DNA of 64,000 nucleotides from Bettongia penicillata ogilbyi (taxonomy: Eukaryota; Chordata; Mammalia; Diprotodontia; Potoroidae), in NCBI GenBank assembly GCA_023548195.1, contig JAJHZJ010000414.1, positions 730,501 to 794,500 on the forward strand, read 5' to 3'. How positions within the stretch are numbered: position 1 is the stretch's first letter; each line of letters opens with the position of its first letter. Shown one piece after another: positions 1-10,559 of the stretch. The notes beneath the pieces were generated by a model. The model saw only the letters and a list, made by a program, of their open reading frames with translations. It was not told the origin of the DNA and did not search any database. Made by a program: the position numbers and the translations under genes.

Positions 1-470
1 TCAGGTTCTGGGTTAGAGGATTTATTTAATTGCTTCCTGACAGTACCCAAGAGTTATGCTGCCTGTGATTGATTGTCCTTGCCACAAAAAAGGATGTTTG
101 TTGTGTTGGATATCAATAAAAAAAGGCAAGAGGCAAGCTGGCTTTTAACGTTCATTTTTTTTACTACTATAAAAGGGTAACTCCTTCCAAAAAATCACTG
201 CAGGATACAACTGTAGGAGCTTGAAAAGAATAAAAAAGCACATCCCCATGCATTGGCCCCTGGCATTCATAACATTGCAGCTGAATTAGGAAATTAGGGA
301 CAAAGAGAAGTCAAAGATGGCTTCAGAGTTTTAAAATTTGGGGATTAAGAAGACAATGATGACCCTACAGGTAAGGAAATTGCCGTGTCAGCATTTGGGG
401 GTGGGAAAATCATGAGTTACTTGATGGTTTAAGCTGGTTATCTGTAAAAGAGTGAACCTTTGTAGAGATA
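1..470. other. Intronic sequence, nothing recognised
   Basis: AT-rich HACD2 intron. I see no coding frame with support and no clear repeat. Confidence 0.5.
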
Positions 471-665
471 ACCTTGGACTTAGAGTTAGAAGAACTGAAT
501 TTTAATTATGGCTATTTACTTCCTAGTGAATTGCCTCCTGAAGTCCCTTCATCTCTCTGAGCTCTCCATTTTTGCATCTGTAAAAAAAAATAATACCCCT
601 GTCTACGTCTTAGGGTTGTTGTGAGGAGAATATGTTGTAAACCTTAAGGCACTATGTAAATGTGA
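470..665 (+). mobile_element. MIR/CORE-type SINE, old
   Basis: The order tcatctctctgagc...catctgtaaaa...aataatacccctgtct...gggttgttgtgaggagaatat is the 3' half of the MIR-like SINE found throughout the window. Confidence 0.65.
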
Positions 666-809
666 ATTTTCATAAATGACTTGAGCTTTAAAATAATCCT
701 AAAGACAATTTTTGGAAGCACCACAGGTTGGCAGTGTCATTCCTTTAAAAGCTACTTTGTTGCTAAAAATAAAACATGAACATATCCTGACTTTCCCAAA
801 TTAATATCA

Positions 810-910
810 TATACCTTCAGATTCAGAAATCTTGGAGGTTATCTAGTCCAAGTCCTTTATTCACAAATGATAAAACCAGCGCCCAAAGAAGTTGTGACTC
901 ACTTTCGGAT
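810..910. mobile_element. MIR-like SINE fragment
   Basis: The stretch gaggttatctagtccaagtcc, then aaaccagcgcccaaagaagttgtgactcac, resembles the 'outcome-of-SINE' block seen at 17040 and 22525. It is diverged and short. Confidence 0.4.
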
Positions 911-1154
911 TCCAGGTCTAGTGCTACTGAGAAATACTTGTGTTTTTTCCAGATTGAAAACAATTCTCTTTAGCTTCCTTTTAAAATTAAAATTATTTGC
1001 TTTTAAAGAATACATACCTACATTTATACCTGAGGACTGCAGTTATTTAAGGAAATATTCATTGTGGTCACAATGTAGAACATTGTGCTGCACACTCACA
1101 TTTTCACATGTGTAAGTAACAATTTAATACCTAAAGGAAGAATTACAGTCATTT

Positions 1155-1765
1155 ACATAACCATAGACTCTTCAAGTTGGAAGGGACCTTCAAAGTCACC
1201 CAATTCAGCTAACTGTCTAGTACAGTACCTGGCAGGTAGATGGTCATCCTCTTGGATCGTTTTGTGGACTGGAACCTCATTACTTCAGAAGGCAGCATTT
1301 TCCAGTTCTAGAAAATTCTTCTTTTGCCAAAATCTATCTAGTAACTTCCACCTGCTGGTCCTAGTTTCAGGCCTTTGAAGCAATTCAGAATGAGTCTGTT
1401 CTTTCTTCTACATGAAAGTCCTTCAGGTGTGGAAAATAGCTATCATCTCTCTTTTTTAAGTCTCCCTCTAGGATCTTCACCATTTTGGTTACTCTCTTTT
1501 GGATTTTATAGTTTGTCAACATTCCTTTGAAAGTATCATACCAAGAACTTAAACATAATGCTCTTGGTATGTTACGAGACTATTATTACTTGAAACGAAG
1601 ACACTAGGGCCATCTACCTAAGATTGCATTAGCAGGTTTTGTTACGTCACAGTGTTGGCTTAACCAAAACCCCAAGATCTTTTTTTTTCTTAACCTGAAT
1701 TAACCAAACTGCTGCCAAATTTATCGTTGTTAAACGTCATTCGTTTGGTTTTAGCCTAGTATTAC
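1155..1765 (+). mobile_element. CR1/L3-type LINE fragment
   Basis: Hallmarks in order are agttggaagggaccttcaaag, cttccacctgctggtcctag, tcttcaccattttggttactctcttttgga, gtttgtcaacattcc and ccaagaacttaaacataatgctcttggtatg. This is the ancient amniote CR1/L3-like repeat, of which there are at least seven copies here. The open frames at 867-1378 lie in repeats. Confidence 0.7.
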
Positions 1766-2914
1766 ATATTTGGCCTGTTGACATAATTTTGAATGTTAAT
1801 TCTTTTATTTATGCAATTAACTTTCTTGTATCTTCACGTTTTTGAGAATAATTGTGTTGAACTTCCATCAGATCCAAAAGTATTATTTGTGTGAAAGTCA
1901 GTGGCCTTTTTAGGGATAGCTTTCTATAGGGACTCAGGATGAAACTTTATCAAGGTCTTCGGAGCAGGCAAATTTTCACACTTTGCCTTAGTTCATACTT
2001 ATTTTGTTTTTAATGGCTGATGGTGAAGTTCCTGTAGACTTTTTGGTTTCATCATTAATGTCAACTCAAAGGATCAAACAACTTTCAACAGCTGTTTTGG
2101 TATCATCCCAGAAAGAGAAACCAAGGGATTAAATTCCCCAAGATTGACTGAAGTACTTAAAGGAAGTTTTCATAATAATCTCTGGTATTTCAGAAAGGAT
2201 TTAAAACTTTGAAGCACCAAAGCATGTCCATATGTAGACTTTGAAAGATTTCAAATCTTGCTTTATCCCCTTCCCCACTTATAATCTGGTCTTACTGAAT
2301 CTACAAATACGAGAAAAACAAAAAGTAACTCAAGAAATAAAACTGTTAACGTTAGGTTTTAAGTATGAGTTCAACTTTTGGAGGGTGGTCTCAAAACAAG
2401 ATGTTTCTGGTGTGGTGTAGATGCCCTCTTTCCACCCTCTCTAATATAAAAGAATGAAGAGGAAAAGTAACTGTTGCTTTTGACAGCATGAAATTCTTAT
2501 TATTTTTAGAGCATAGTGACTATGAACGTTAAGACTCATTGTCAGAGCAATTTAGTTAATAGATATGTAAATGACTAGTTATTTCATCGTGTAGGTGGAG
2601 AACTGCATGTAGTCTTTCTTAGGAAGAAACTAGGCATCATAAGAATTAACATTACAAACCTAAAGGTCAGAAAGTAGCATTGATATACTTTTATTGTATA
2701 AGTAGTGAGACTAAGACTGTCCACTTTTGCATTAAGATTTATTCTTTTTTCTCCCCAAAGGATATTAAGATAAATCTTTATTTTTCATATGGTCTTGGCC
2801 TGCCCTTCACACTTGAGTGTGGGAAAACCCAGGTTATTAAGGTTCAGGAAAAGAAATGCCAATTACTTACATAATTTTCTTTCAAAACCTCAATATGACT
2901 TTAAAAACACAAGG
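1766..2914. other. Intronic sequence, no feature recognised
   Basis: AT-rich HACD2 intron of about 1.1 kb without a repeat I can name. Short open frames here have no support. Confidence 0.5.
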
Positions 2915-3105
2915 GTTCTTAATTTGTGGCCCAAGGATGATCCATGGACAGATGGCCATGAACTTGGATGGGGGAAAAATTGCCTCTTTATTTTCACTAA
3001 CTTTTGATTTCCTTTACAGTTCTATACATTTTATACATTTAGAAACTTTCTGAAAAGGGGTCCCTATTTTTCATCAAACTGCCTAAGGGTCCATGACTGA
3101 GCACC
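2915..3105 (+). mobile_element. hAT-like non-autonomous DNA element
   Basis: This copy starts gggttcttaatttgtggccc and ends near ggggtccc...catcaaactgcctaagggtccatgac. It is the same family as the copies at 33953, 49975 and 57900. Confidence 0.55.
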
Positions 3106-3132
3106 ATAGCAGTTCATTGCACACGCGCATGC

Positions 3133-3134
<2 letters not shown>

Positions 3135-3182
<48 letters not shown>
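3135..3182 (+). repeat. (TG)n microsatellite
   Basis: About 24 uninterrupted TG units. The His/Thr-rich antisense frame over it is an artefact of the repeat. Confidence 0.97.
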
Positions 3183-3185
<3 letters not shown>

Positions 3186-3479
3186 GCCCTTGGGCATCTA
3201 GGGAGACAACATTACTGTTTGTATAAACATCGTGAATTGAAGTGATCTTTCGTGGCACTTTGGTAGGTATACTGCTGTTAAGCACATGAACATATCCAAA
3301 GGAAGGAAAAACTGGCCATCAGCAAGTAGGTTACTGAAGTAGTTAAGTTTGGACTTTACAGTCAAGATCTGGGTCCTCATGGCTTAAAATGGAGTACATA
3401 CAGGTCATGAGAAAAGGTCAATAAATGGGCTTGTCCCTAGGTGGTCTCCTTCTTCTATCCTCACTCAAAGTAGCCCTCT

Positions 3480-4035
3480 GTGCAGAACCTTATTTAGTCA
3501 TCATTTTAATCATTCCACTGCCTTTCCTGTGATGTTCTACTGTGATTCCCAGTTGTCATACAAATCAAATGAAAACTCTTAATAATGCTTTTAAAAGCCT
3601 TCTACCAATTGCCCTCCCACCCTCTTACCTAACTACTCTGAACTCCTACTGTCCCTGAATTCATGTTCTTTCTACCAACGAGCAAACCTACTTATTCCAT
3701 CCCACTCGTAACTTGTCTGTATGTGTCTTTGAGCTGTGGCACATGCTATGTCTCCCACCTGCCATGCCCAGCCTCCTCCAAGCCTGGCCTGCATTGCAGA
3801 CAGTGTTCAAAAGATCTTTTTTCATTCTGGGCCTTCCTGATGTCAGTCATTCCATCTAGCCCATCACTTTCCTATTATTGGCTACGTAGTTTTCTTATTA
3901 CTGTTATTTGTGGATTTTCTCCTTTTATTTGCATTGGTTCAATCTCTTTAGCCTGTAAACTCCTTGAGGGCAGGAAATGTTATTTTCTTTACTAGCATAA
4001 CTTCTGTTACTCTGTACATAATAGGTATGCAGTTG
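3480..4035 (+). mobile_element. L2/L3-type LINE 3' end
   Basis: The copy runs ctacttattccatccc, ctcctccaagcctggcc, gtaaactccttgagggcaggaaa and ends in tctgtacataataggtatgcag, the order seen in L2-type 3' ends. The 110-residue open frame at 3663-3995 reads through this repeat and has no host-protein support. Confidence 0.6.
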
Positions 4036-4118
4036 AAGTTGTACAAGTACAACCTTTTAACACATTATTAATAACTATATTTTTAATGTGGGGTGTTTTT
4101 TTCCCCTCTTTTAAACAG

Positions 4119-4240
4119 GTACAGAGTGAAGATAGTGTCCTTTTGTTTGTGATTGCCTGGACAATCACTGAGATTATTCGCTACTCCTTTTATACATTTA
4201 GTCTACTAAACCACCTGCCTTATATCATCAAATGGGCCAG
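4119..4240 (+). CDS. HACD2: HACD2 coding exon encoding VQSEDSV...IKWA (transmembrane part)
   Basis: HACD2 catalyses dehydration of 3-hydroxyacyl-CoA to trans-2-enoyl-CoA, the third step of very-long-chain fatty-acid elongation, in the ER membrane. This 122-nt exon follows a pyrimidine-rich tract and an AG acceptor (ttaaacag) and ends before gtaaga. It begins in phase 0 and encodes 40 residues starting [20 protein letters not shown], then leaves two bases (AG) of a split Arg codon. The hydrophobic stretch [14 protein letters not shown] is a membrane helix. IIRYSFYTF and [12 protein letters not shown] are typical of the HACD/PTPLA family and closely resemble mammalian HACD2. The exon pairs in phase with 6693-6871. 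Identification as HACD2 rather than HACD1 rests mainly on the C-terminus in the last exon. No disabling change is seen. Confidence 0.93.
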
Positions 4241-4439
4241 GTAAGAAACACATCAAGTCCTAGCTATCACAATCACCCTGTTCCTCCTTTCCTCGTTATT
4301 TCCTAACATTGCCTCCTAAGGATAGAAATGACAAGCAGAAATGGGCAGGGATCTGATCTGTGCTGTCTCCCTCAGGTCAGAAACCTTGTCTTTTTGTTCT
4401 TGATCCCTCCCACAGCATCTATTATACTACTTCCCATGA

Positions 4440-4650
4440 ATAAGGAAATCAGAGTTCTGGTTTTAGATTCAGGTCCTTCTTCTGACAGTACTTGCTGTGT
4501 GACCATGGAAAAGTTACTTAAACTCTCACAGCCTTAGTTAATTCACCTGTAAATGACATCAGTGATACTTACCCCACCCACCTCCCAGGGTTTCGAAAGG
4601 AAGCACTTGGTGAACCTTGAAGCTCTGTGAATGTTTGCTCTTATTTTAGC
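4440..4650 (+). mobile_element. MIR/CORE-type SINE
   Basis: tgctgtgtgaccatggaaaagttacttaaactctca and later tgatacttaccccacccacctcccagggtt follow the SINE consensus order. Confidence 0.7.
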
Positions 4651-5169
4651 ACTTGTCAGTTTCACTGGGAAGAATGTTCCAAATTACACAAACTAAAATA
4701 ATAGCCAGTAGAAGAAAATATTAAAGTCTAGCATTGTACTTTGTATCCTGTGAATCTATTGTAGGGATTCATTGATAGTTTCAAAAAAATCTATTAAAAG
4801 AATTCATTGATGATGGTGTTGAGAGTTAAAGGTAGTTTAGATTTTCTAACAGGACTTCTTAGCTCCAGATGACATTAAATAAATAACTTTTCAGAAAAAT
4901 AGGTGCCAGTATCAGAGGCTTAAAAGTACTCATGTAAATTTTTTCTTAAGATTTTCACATTCACTTCAGTATTTATGATGAGATGTAATTCTTCCTTTAC
5001 CATTTCAGACTACCAATCTTCCCAGAAAAGTTAGCGTTTTCTAGTAACAATTTCATTTTCTCAAATTTATCAGAATTCATGATTGACTGTCAATCATTTG
5101 AACACCTACTTTCAGTTAAATGTGAAGATCTCTTCTAAGCTTAGTAAATATGAATCTTTAATTGTTAGA
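4651..5169. other. Intronic sequence, nothing recognised
   Basis: AT-rich intron without a supported gene or repeat. Confidence 0.45.
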
Positions 5170-5345
5170 GGGAAACTGAGGAACCAAGACAAGTGTTTTG
5201 TTTACGTCATTGGATTATACAAGAAATGTAAGCCGTGACTCCCTTTGCTCTTCCATGACCTCTCTGCGCCTCGTTCTCCTCATCTTTTGAAAATGAGGGG
5301 AATATTGCACCATCTACCTCCCAGGGGTAGGTAGGGGGAGGAAAG
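5170..5345 (+). mobile_element. MIR-like SINE, diverged
   Basis: gacctctctgcgcctcgttctcctcatctttt, then caccatctacctcccaggg, matches the 3' half of the SINE. Confidence 0.55.
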
Positions 5346-5394
5346 CACTTCTTTAAACCATGGAAGTGCTTTCTGTAAATATGAACTATTATCA

Positions 5395-5690
5395 AGGGAG
5401 CCAAATTAACAAGCATTTATTGAGTACATTCTGTGTGCCACTGTGCCAGCGCTGTGCAGAGAAAGCCCTGAAGATGCAAAGTAAGGCAGATGACAATCCC
5501 TGCTCTCAAGGAGCTTCCCGTCTGCTGAGGGAGACAACGTGCAAACAGCTGTGTGCAAACAAGATAAACACAGCATCAGTTGGAGGAGGTCTCAGAGGGA
5601 AGGCACTAAGATTAGGGAGGCGTGGAAGAGTTTTCTTGCTCAAGGTGGGATGTTAGCTGAGACTTGAGGGAAGCCAGGAGGCAGAGAAAA
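5395..5690 (-). mobile_element. L2-type LINE 3' end, antisense
   Basis: aagcatttattgagtacattctgtgtgcc...aatccctgctctcaaggagcttcccgtct...gctgagacttgagggaagccagg is an L2-type 3' end read on the opposite strand. Confidence 0.7.
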
Positions 5691-6059
5691 GGAGATCACT
5701 AGGTCTTAAATACTGATGTCTTAGTCATTTTAAGGCTACGAAGAAATATGTCTTGCTTTTAATTTGAGATGTTGTACAGTCATGGATGCCTCTTGAGGCT
5801 GGTCAGGAACATCCCCCCCAGAAACATTCCTGTTATTAGTTCTTTTTCAAAAATTGACTCTTAAAATTTAGATCAAAGGAAAATAGTGGGTAAACAAACA
5901 GATGGAAGGGTTTTTGTTTTGTTTTTTTAAGGATCAGTACACATTTGAAGGATGAGAGTGAATTTAAGAAAACCAAAGTTTATTTACTGATAGCTTTTGG
6001 TTTTATATCACTTTCATTCCCAAGTATTTCTTTCCTTTCTTACCTGCTATCTTTTATAG

Positions 6060-6153
6060 CTCAGAAGAAAAGAAAAAGAAAAAAGGCAGCTCAGCGAAGC
6101 ACGATAATACACTGATCAAGTCTGACAATCCAAGAACTCCTCCATACCTGTAG
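6060..6153 (+). CDS. Candidate alternative terminal exon of HACD2 (Lys-rich tail)
   Basis: A good acceptor (pyrimidine-rich tract, then cttttatag) at 6059 precedes base 6060. The preceding HACD2 exon ends with two bases of a codon. Splicing to 6060 would complete Ser (AG|C) and continue SEEKKKKKGSSAKHDNTLIK then SDNPRTPPYL and TAG at 6151-6153. About 445 bp downstream, 240 bp of it an inserted SINE, is AATAAA at 6596-6601. Such an isoform would drop the last membrane helices and the catalytic Tyr/Glu in favour of a basic tail. I do not recognise the tail sequence. It could instead be the end of an unrelated processed gene copy, though no poly(A) tract follows. The phase match has a one-in-three chance of being accidental. 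Confidence 0.3.
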
Positions 6154-6248
6154 TCCCCGCCTTTGCAAAGAAGGGAGTGAAATGCCTTTTCTCCTTGGGG
6201 GGAGCCAAGCTTGATTTTTGTTGTTGTCTCTTCCCATTTACGTTACTG

Positions 6249-6487
6249 TAGTCATTCTGAAGGGCACCTGGGGGGCACAGTGGATAGAATGCCAGGCCTG
6301 GAATTATGAAGACCTGAGTTCATATGTGATCTCAGATACTGTGAGAGTTTAGGCACATCACTTAACCCTGTTTGCCCCAGTTTCTTCACTGGCAAAATGT
6401 GCTGGAGAAGGAAATGGCAAACCACGCCAGTGTCTTTGCCAAGGAAACCTCCAGTGGGGTTATAGACACACCTGAAACAACTCAGCA
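6249..6487 (+). mobile_element. tRNA-derived SINE (Mar1/WSINE-like)
   Basis: The copy runs gggcacagtggatagaatgcc, cctgagttcatatg, catcacttaaccctg, agaaggaaatggcaaacca and atctttgcc-type tail. It is inserted in the sequence downstream of the candidate alternative exon at 6060. Confidence 0.85.
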
Positions 6488-6595
6488 GCAGAGTCATTTG
6501 GTACCTTGTTTTTCTGATTCTGAGTGGTACTCTGCATCAGTTCATAGACGTCTTCCTTTGCTTTTCTGAATTGTACATGTTGTTTCTTAAGGCTT

Positions 6596-6601
6596 AATAA
6601 A
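6596..6601 (+). terminator. AATAAA downstream of the candidate alternative exon
   Basis: AATAAA within ggcttaataaacattgcacg lies 91 bp before the next constitutive HACD2 exon. GT-rich sequence (gtacgtttgttgttc) follows at about 6671. It would serve the candidate terminal exon at 6060. Confidence 0.3.
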
Positions 6602-6692
6602 CATTGCACGCACATACCCAGAGCGTCGACGGCAGTGACTTTGCTCACACTTGAGCCTTACACCTCCTCAGTACGTTTGTTGTTCATTGTAG

Positions 6693-6871
6693 GTACACGC
6701 TTTTCATCGTGCTGTACCCGATGGGAGTGTCAGGCGAGTTACTCACAATATATGCTGCTCTGCCCTTCGTCAGACAAGCCAGCTTGTATTCCATTAGTTT
6801 ACCTAACAAATACAATTTCTCCTTTGACTACTATGCATTCCTCATTCTGATTATGATCTCGTATATTCCAG
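6693..6871 (+). CDS. HACD2: HACD2 coding exon with the catalytic Tyr/Glu motif
   Basis: This 179-nt exon lies between an AG acceptor (gttcattgtag) and a gtaagt donor. Its first base completes the Arg codon split from the previous exon, and the frame then reads [20 protein letters not shown] and onward to [18 protein letters not shown]. The segment YPMGVSGE holds the Tyr and Glu, seven residues apart, that match the catalytic pair established in the yeast homologue Phs1. Two hydrophobic stretches ([11 protein letters not shown] and [13 protein letters not shown]) are membrane helices separated by the loop [19 protein letters not shown]. One base of a Val codon is carried into the next exon. 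The frame is open throughout and the active-site residues are intact, so the gene looks functional. Confidence 0.95.
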
Positions 6872-7650
6872 GTAAGTAAACTATAATGTATGTGTTTTTG
6901 TAAATAGTTTTGTCTATCCAGTAACCAGATATAATTAAATTAGAGTGTTTTTGCATTAAGATAAAATAAATTACCAGCTAGCATCTATATCCACAAGAAA
7001 AATTATCCATTTTAACTGAATATTTTCTGTTAAAGGGAATTAGCTATAGTTATGCTTAAATCTAAATTCACCTTTCTTGATATCATTGCCCTCAAAACAA
7101 CATTGAACAATGAATATTATAACAGGTGTTAAACATGCAGGCAAAGATGCTGAAGGGAGGACAGGAAAAGTCAGGAGGGCATTGAAAATGGACTCATCCT
7201 TCTAAGAATTGTGCCTCTCTTTCCATTTATTGTTCAACAAGATTTTACTTTGAATCTTGGGAGGGAAAATGTTGGAAGCAGTTATTTCCTTTGGAGATAA
7301 GGGGGTACTTTTTAAAGAACAAAAATTAATGTATTTTTTCCCTCCTCCCATTTTCTTTCTTTTCCTTTTGGAAACAAGAAACAACAAAGAATTCTTAGCT
7401 AGAATTTTCCAAATGCAGGGTTTTAAAGGGCTTTTTTTTCAATTATTGGTTTTTTTAAGAGCACAGCATACATTTTAAATATGTGGAGAGCCAATTATTC
7501 ATCATTTTAATACTTTGGGTTTAAAGTATCAAACTTAGCATTCCTGTGGGCTACTATTGTTGCAGAGATACACTGATGAATAAATACCCTTTTTTTCAGC
7601 CTCGTAAAAGACTGATAATTCTCAGAAAAATTCTATTTGCTAAGGCATAG
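6872..7650. other. Start of the large HACD2 intron, nothing recognised
   Basis: AT-rich, with T-rich runs at 7330-7460. No supported coding frame or repeat. Confidence 0.5.
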
Positions 7651-7865
7651 TATTCAGATAGATAAAGGTAGATAAGGCAATTATTAAGCTTCACTGTGTG
7701 TTAGGCACAAGTAGCTCTAGTTCTTTTAGCTATGGTATTCAAGTAGAAAGCCCATAAAAGCACTCCCCAAATAATTATGAACTTGATGCTCCCAGCTATC
7801 TGGGGGACTATGGCCACCAGAACCTCCCTTCCTTCCAGCTGCCTCTGCCCATTTCCTTGCTTCCA

Positions 7866-8178
7866 TAGTTAGGTGGTGCAGTAGATAGAGTGCTGGGCCT
7901 GGAATCAGGAAGTCCTGAGACACTTACTAGTCCTGGGCACATCACTTAACCACCATCTGCCTCAGTTTCCTCAACTGTAAAATCATCACAGCACCTACCT
8001 CCCAGTGTTGTTATGAGGATCAAATGAGAAAATATTTCTAAAGCATTTAGCACAGTGCTTGACTGTAGGTCATATGTAAATGCTAATTCCCTTCTGCGGA
8101 TCAAATGAGAAAATATTTCTAAAGCATTTAGCACAGTGCTTGACTGTAGGTCATATGTAAATGCTAATTCCCTTCTGC
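7866..8178 (+). mobile_element. CORE/MIR-type SINE carrying an internal duplication
   Basis: gttaggtggtgcagtagatagagtgctgggcc, gcacatcacttaaccac, ctgcctcagtttcctcaactgtaaaat, and agcacctacctcccag in order. Its 3' part is present twice in tandem. Confidence 0.85.
8017..8178 (+). repeat. Exact 81-bp tandem duplication
   Basis: Bases 8017-8097 and 8098-8178 are identical: each starts ggatcaaatgagaaaatatt and ends ttcccttctgc. The unit is 27 codons long, so the antisense frame over it repeats its peptide. Perfect identity inside an otherwise diverged SINE indicates a recent event or an assembly artefact. Confidence 0.95.
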
Positions 8179-8394
8179 CCCCCACTGGAAATGGTCATGT
8201 TGCCTGGCCCTGCTTTTTTCTCTTGGACCTAAGGCTGGTTCAAATTGTAATCTGCAGTGGAGGCAAAGGAAAAGAGTGGAAACCTTATATTCATTTCCCT
8301 TTCCTATCCTTGCTCCTCCAACTCCCCCCCTTTCAGTCCCAGTACTGTTTGGGGGAATAACATCTCCAGTGTTATGCTTTGAGGCTGAAAGATG

Positions 8395-8570
8395 ATGCTA
8401 CATCAGGAACTCCAAAGACATGGTTAGAGACCCAGCTTTGACACTGGCTACCTGATCTTAAGTCACTGCTTCTCTCTAGGCTTTGGTTTCCTCTGCCCAA
8501 CAGAGGGGCAGGGAGTTGTGTTAAATGACCCCTAAAGTATCTTCTCATTATAATCTATGAATCACCTCTC
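8395..8570 (+). mobile_element. MIR-like SINE, diverged
   Basis: ctacctgatcttaagtcactgcttctctctaggctttggtttcc and a cagaggggcagggagttgtgttaaatg tail follow the SINE order. Confidence 0.5.
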
Positions 8571-8734
8571 CTTTCTTGAGGGGACCCCTGCTACTCCATT
8601 GGCAAAGCTCAAGAGAGTCTTAGAAAAGCTTCTGAAATAGAACTGAATCCATCTCAGTCTTTCCTGTATCCAAAGGAACCACCATCATCACTTCGCTGCA
8701 CAATTTCTTTTTCTGTTGAAGAGTTAATGTACAC

Positions 8735-9074
8735 AGGGTGGAGGGAAGGCACCAGAAGGGAGCAGGGAGCCTTTCATTCCCTCCCCACTTTATTATGTAT
8801 CATTGCCAGCAGTTAAAAAAACTCTGACCAAAGCAGGTTCTGGCCTTATTTGGAGACCTGTCAGAAGGGAGGCTAGTTGTGAAATGGCATCGCTTCTGTA
8901 GTAAATGAGGGTAGGAGGCACGGGAGGGAACTTTTTCTTCCCTTCTCTCTTCATTGCCTAGTGTTGCTAGCAGTAAAACCCCCTCAAAATCAAACCCCCA
9001 TTGAGTTATATACCTACTTTGGAGACATTGAGGTAGGGGAGGAATTATAAGTCTGCATTGTATTCTGTAGTAAA
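8735..9074. repeat. Diverged tandem duplication, unit about 169 bp
   Basis: Two adjacent units share, in the same order, a purine-rich gggagggaag block, cctttc(a)ttcc(c), cattgcc(ag)...gcagtaaaa, acctttggagac-type text and ttctgtagtaaa (8894 and 9063). The units are diverged and have an indel. Confidence 0.6.
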
Positions 9075-9484
9075 CTGCTGAGGAAAGAAACTATCCTCAG
9101 GAACGGCAAGTGATGCCAGTGAACAGGAAGCCTACAGATCAAGCCCAGGAGCCCTCTAGAAAAAAAAAGTAGTGACAAAAATCCAGCCTTAACTAAAAAG
9201 TGTCCCTGAAAATTTATACAAGAGGGCAACCACAGACTCTGCTTTCCCCTCTTAACTTCTCATCCTCAATCTCCTGAAATTCCTGTCTCTTTGCTTGTAA
9301 CCAACTGCCTGCTTTCCCAGGCCCTTAGGATCTCTGGGAGCTACTGACAAGGACTTGGAACTGGCAGGATCCCCATTCCCACCAATCATCTGTCTAACTC
9401 CCAGGGCTACAGAAGGGTCAAAAGTATTTCTGAAATTCCAAGTGGAGACTCCAAATACATTTTCCCATAGAAGCATTGTTGTAC
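9075..9484. other. Intronic sequence, nothing recognised
   Basis: An antisense 114-codon open frame (9252-9596) has no recognisable domain and crosses into the direct repeat at 9485. I do not support it as a gene. Confidence 0.4.
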
Positions 9485-9532
9485 ATGGTAATTGGGTTCT
9501 CTTAGTACCCTTAGTATAGTACTCTATGTAAG
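9485..9532 (+). repeat. 48-bp direct repeat, copy 1
   Basis: Identical over 48 bp to 10388-10435, which lies 903 bp away. The flanks then diverge (agtgagaggggcttt against ggttagatgggcttt). Confidence 0.95.
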
Positions 9533-9739
9533 AGTGAGAGGGGCTTTTGTGGGCTGACTTAGAAGCTAACCATCTTAGAGAGTTCTGGGAAAACACCAGT
9601 CAGTTTATAAATTAACTTTTGGCACGTATTCCATTCTCAAGTTGAGAATTGTCTGTAATCGATTTGCTTTTATCCAAAAAATATTTGCTATACCACAAAG
9701 CAGTCAGCTATGATATCTTTTTCTATGTATGTCTGTCCA

Positions 9740-9815
9740 CAATCCGGGCCATGCTTGAGGACCTAGAGGGCCACATGTGGCCTCAAGGCAGCAGGTTCCC
9801 CACCCTTGGAACCTT
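9740..9815 (-). mobile_element. hAT (Charlie-like) DNA transposon end
   Basis: gagggccacatgtggcctca and ggcagcaggttccccaccct are the reverse complement of a common mammalian hAT terminus (ggtggggaacctg...). Confidence 0.55.
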
Positions 9816-10387
9816 TCAGTTTCTAGTCTTTACAATAGGCAATACCATAAATCCAGTTTAAACTCGGGCAATATTTAATCCTTCATTTAGCACCTGAAAC
9901 TTTATAAACTAAGACTTTTAATGAGTCACAAGTTAGAAACGACAAGTTTGTCTGCTCTGAATATAGCACTTCATGCTTTTGTGTGAAATACACCAATCTA
10001 AGTCCTATGCCAATTTGAAGAAACATTCAGCTAGGTAACTACCTGAAAAAGCCAAATTTGCATTTATTTTTCATTATTGTATTAGCTTATCTTGCTTGTG
10101 GGTGAGGTTTTTCAAACGTAAACCAGAGTTGGTTTGGAGATCTGTGAGAGGGAGCTTGTCAGGTAAAAGGGAGAGCAGCAGCAGATGTTAGAATGTATAA
10201 CTAAATATACAAAGTGAGAGCTTTATTTTATTTTTATTGCTGTCTTGTTTTTACATCACTTAAATTTCTCAGTGTATTCTACCTTTCTAAACCCCCCTCT
10301 AGAAAGTAATTTCTTTCATAATATTGAATTAAAAAGGGGAGGGAGGGAGGGAATCAGTTTCGCAAAGCTAACCAACATACCTCCAAA
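9816..10387. other. Intronic sequence, nothing recognised
   Basis: AT-rich, with a short gggaggg run at 10336-10350. No supported feature. Confidence 0.45.
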
Positions 10388-10435
10388 ATGGTAATTGGGT
10401 TCTCTTAGTACCCTTAGTATAGTACTCTATGTAAG
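10388..10435 (+). repeat. 48-bp direct repeat, copy 2
   Basis: Exact partner of 9485-9532. Confidence 0.95.
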
Positions 10436-10559
10436 GGTTAGATGGGCTTTAGATATGCAGTCTGCCACAGCCATGGTCCCCCACTTCTGCAAAGAAATAA
10501 GAGAGTTCCTTTCTCCTAGCTGCTCTCCTTGGTCGTTATATTGTCACAGCATTCAGTTT

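Noticed and set aside
3663..3995. 110-codon hydrophobic, Cys-rich frame just upstream of the first HACD2 exon
   Set aside because: It coincides with an L2/L3-type 3' end, is out of phase with the gene and has no recognised homologue.
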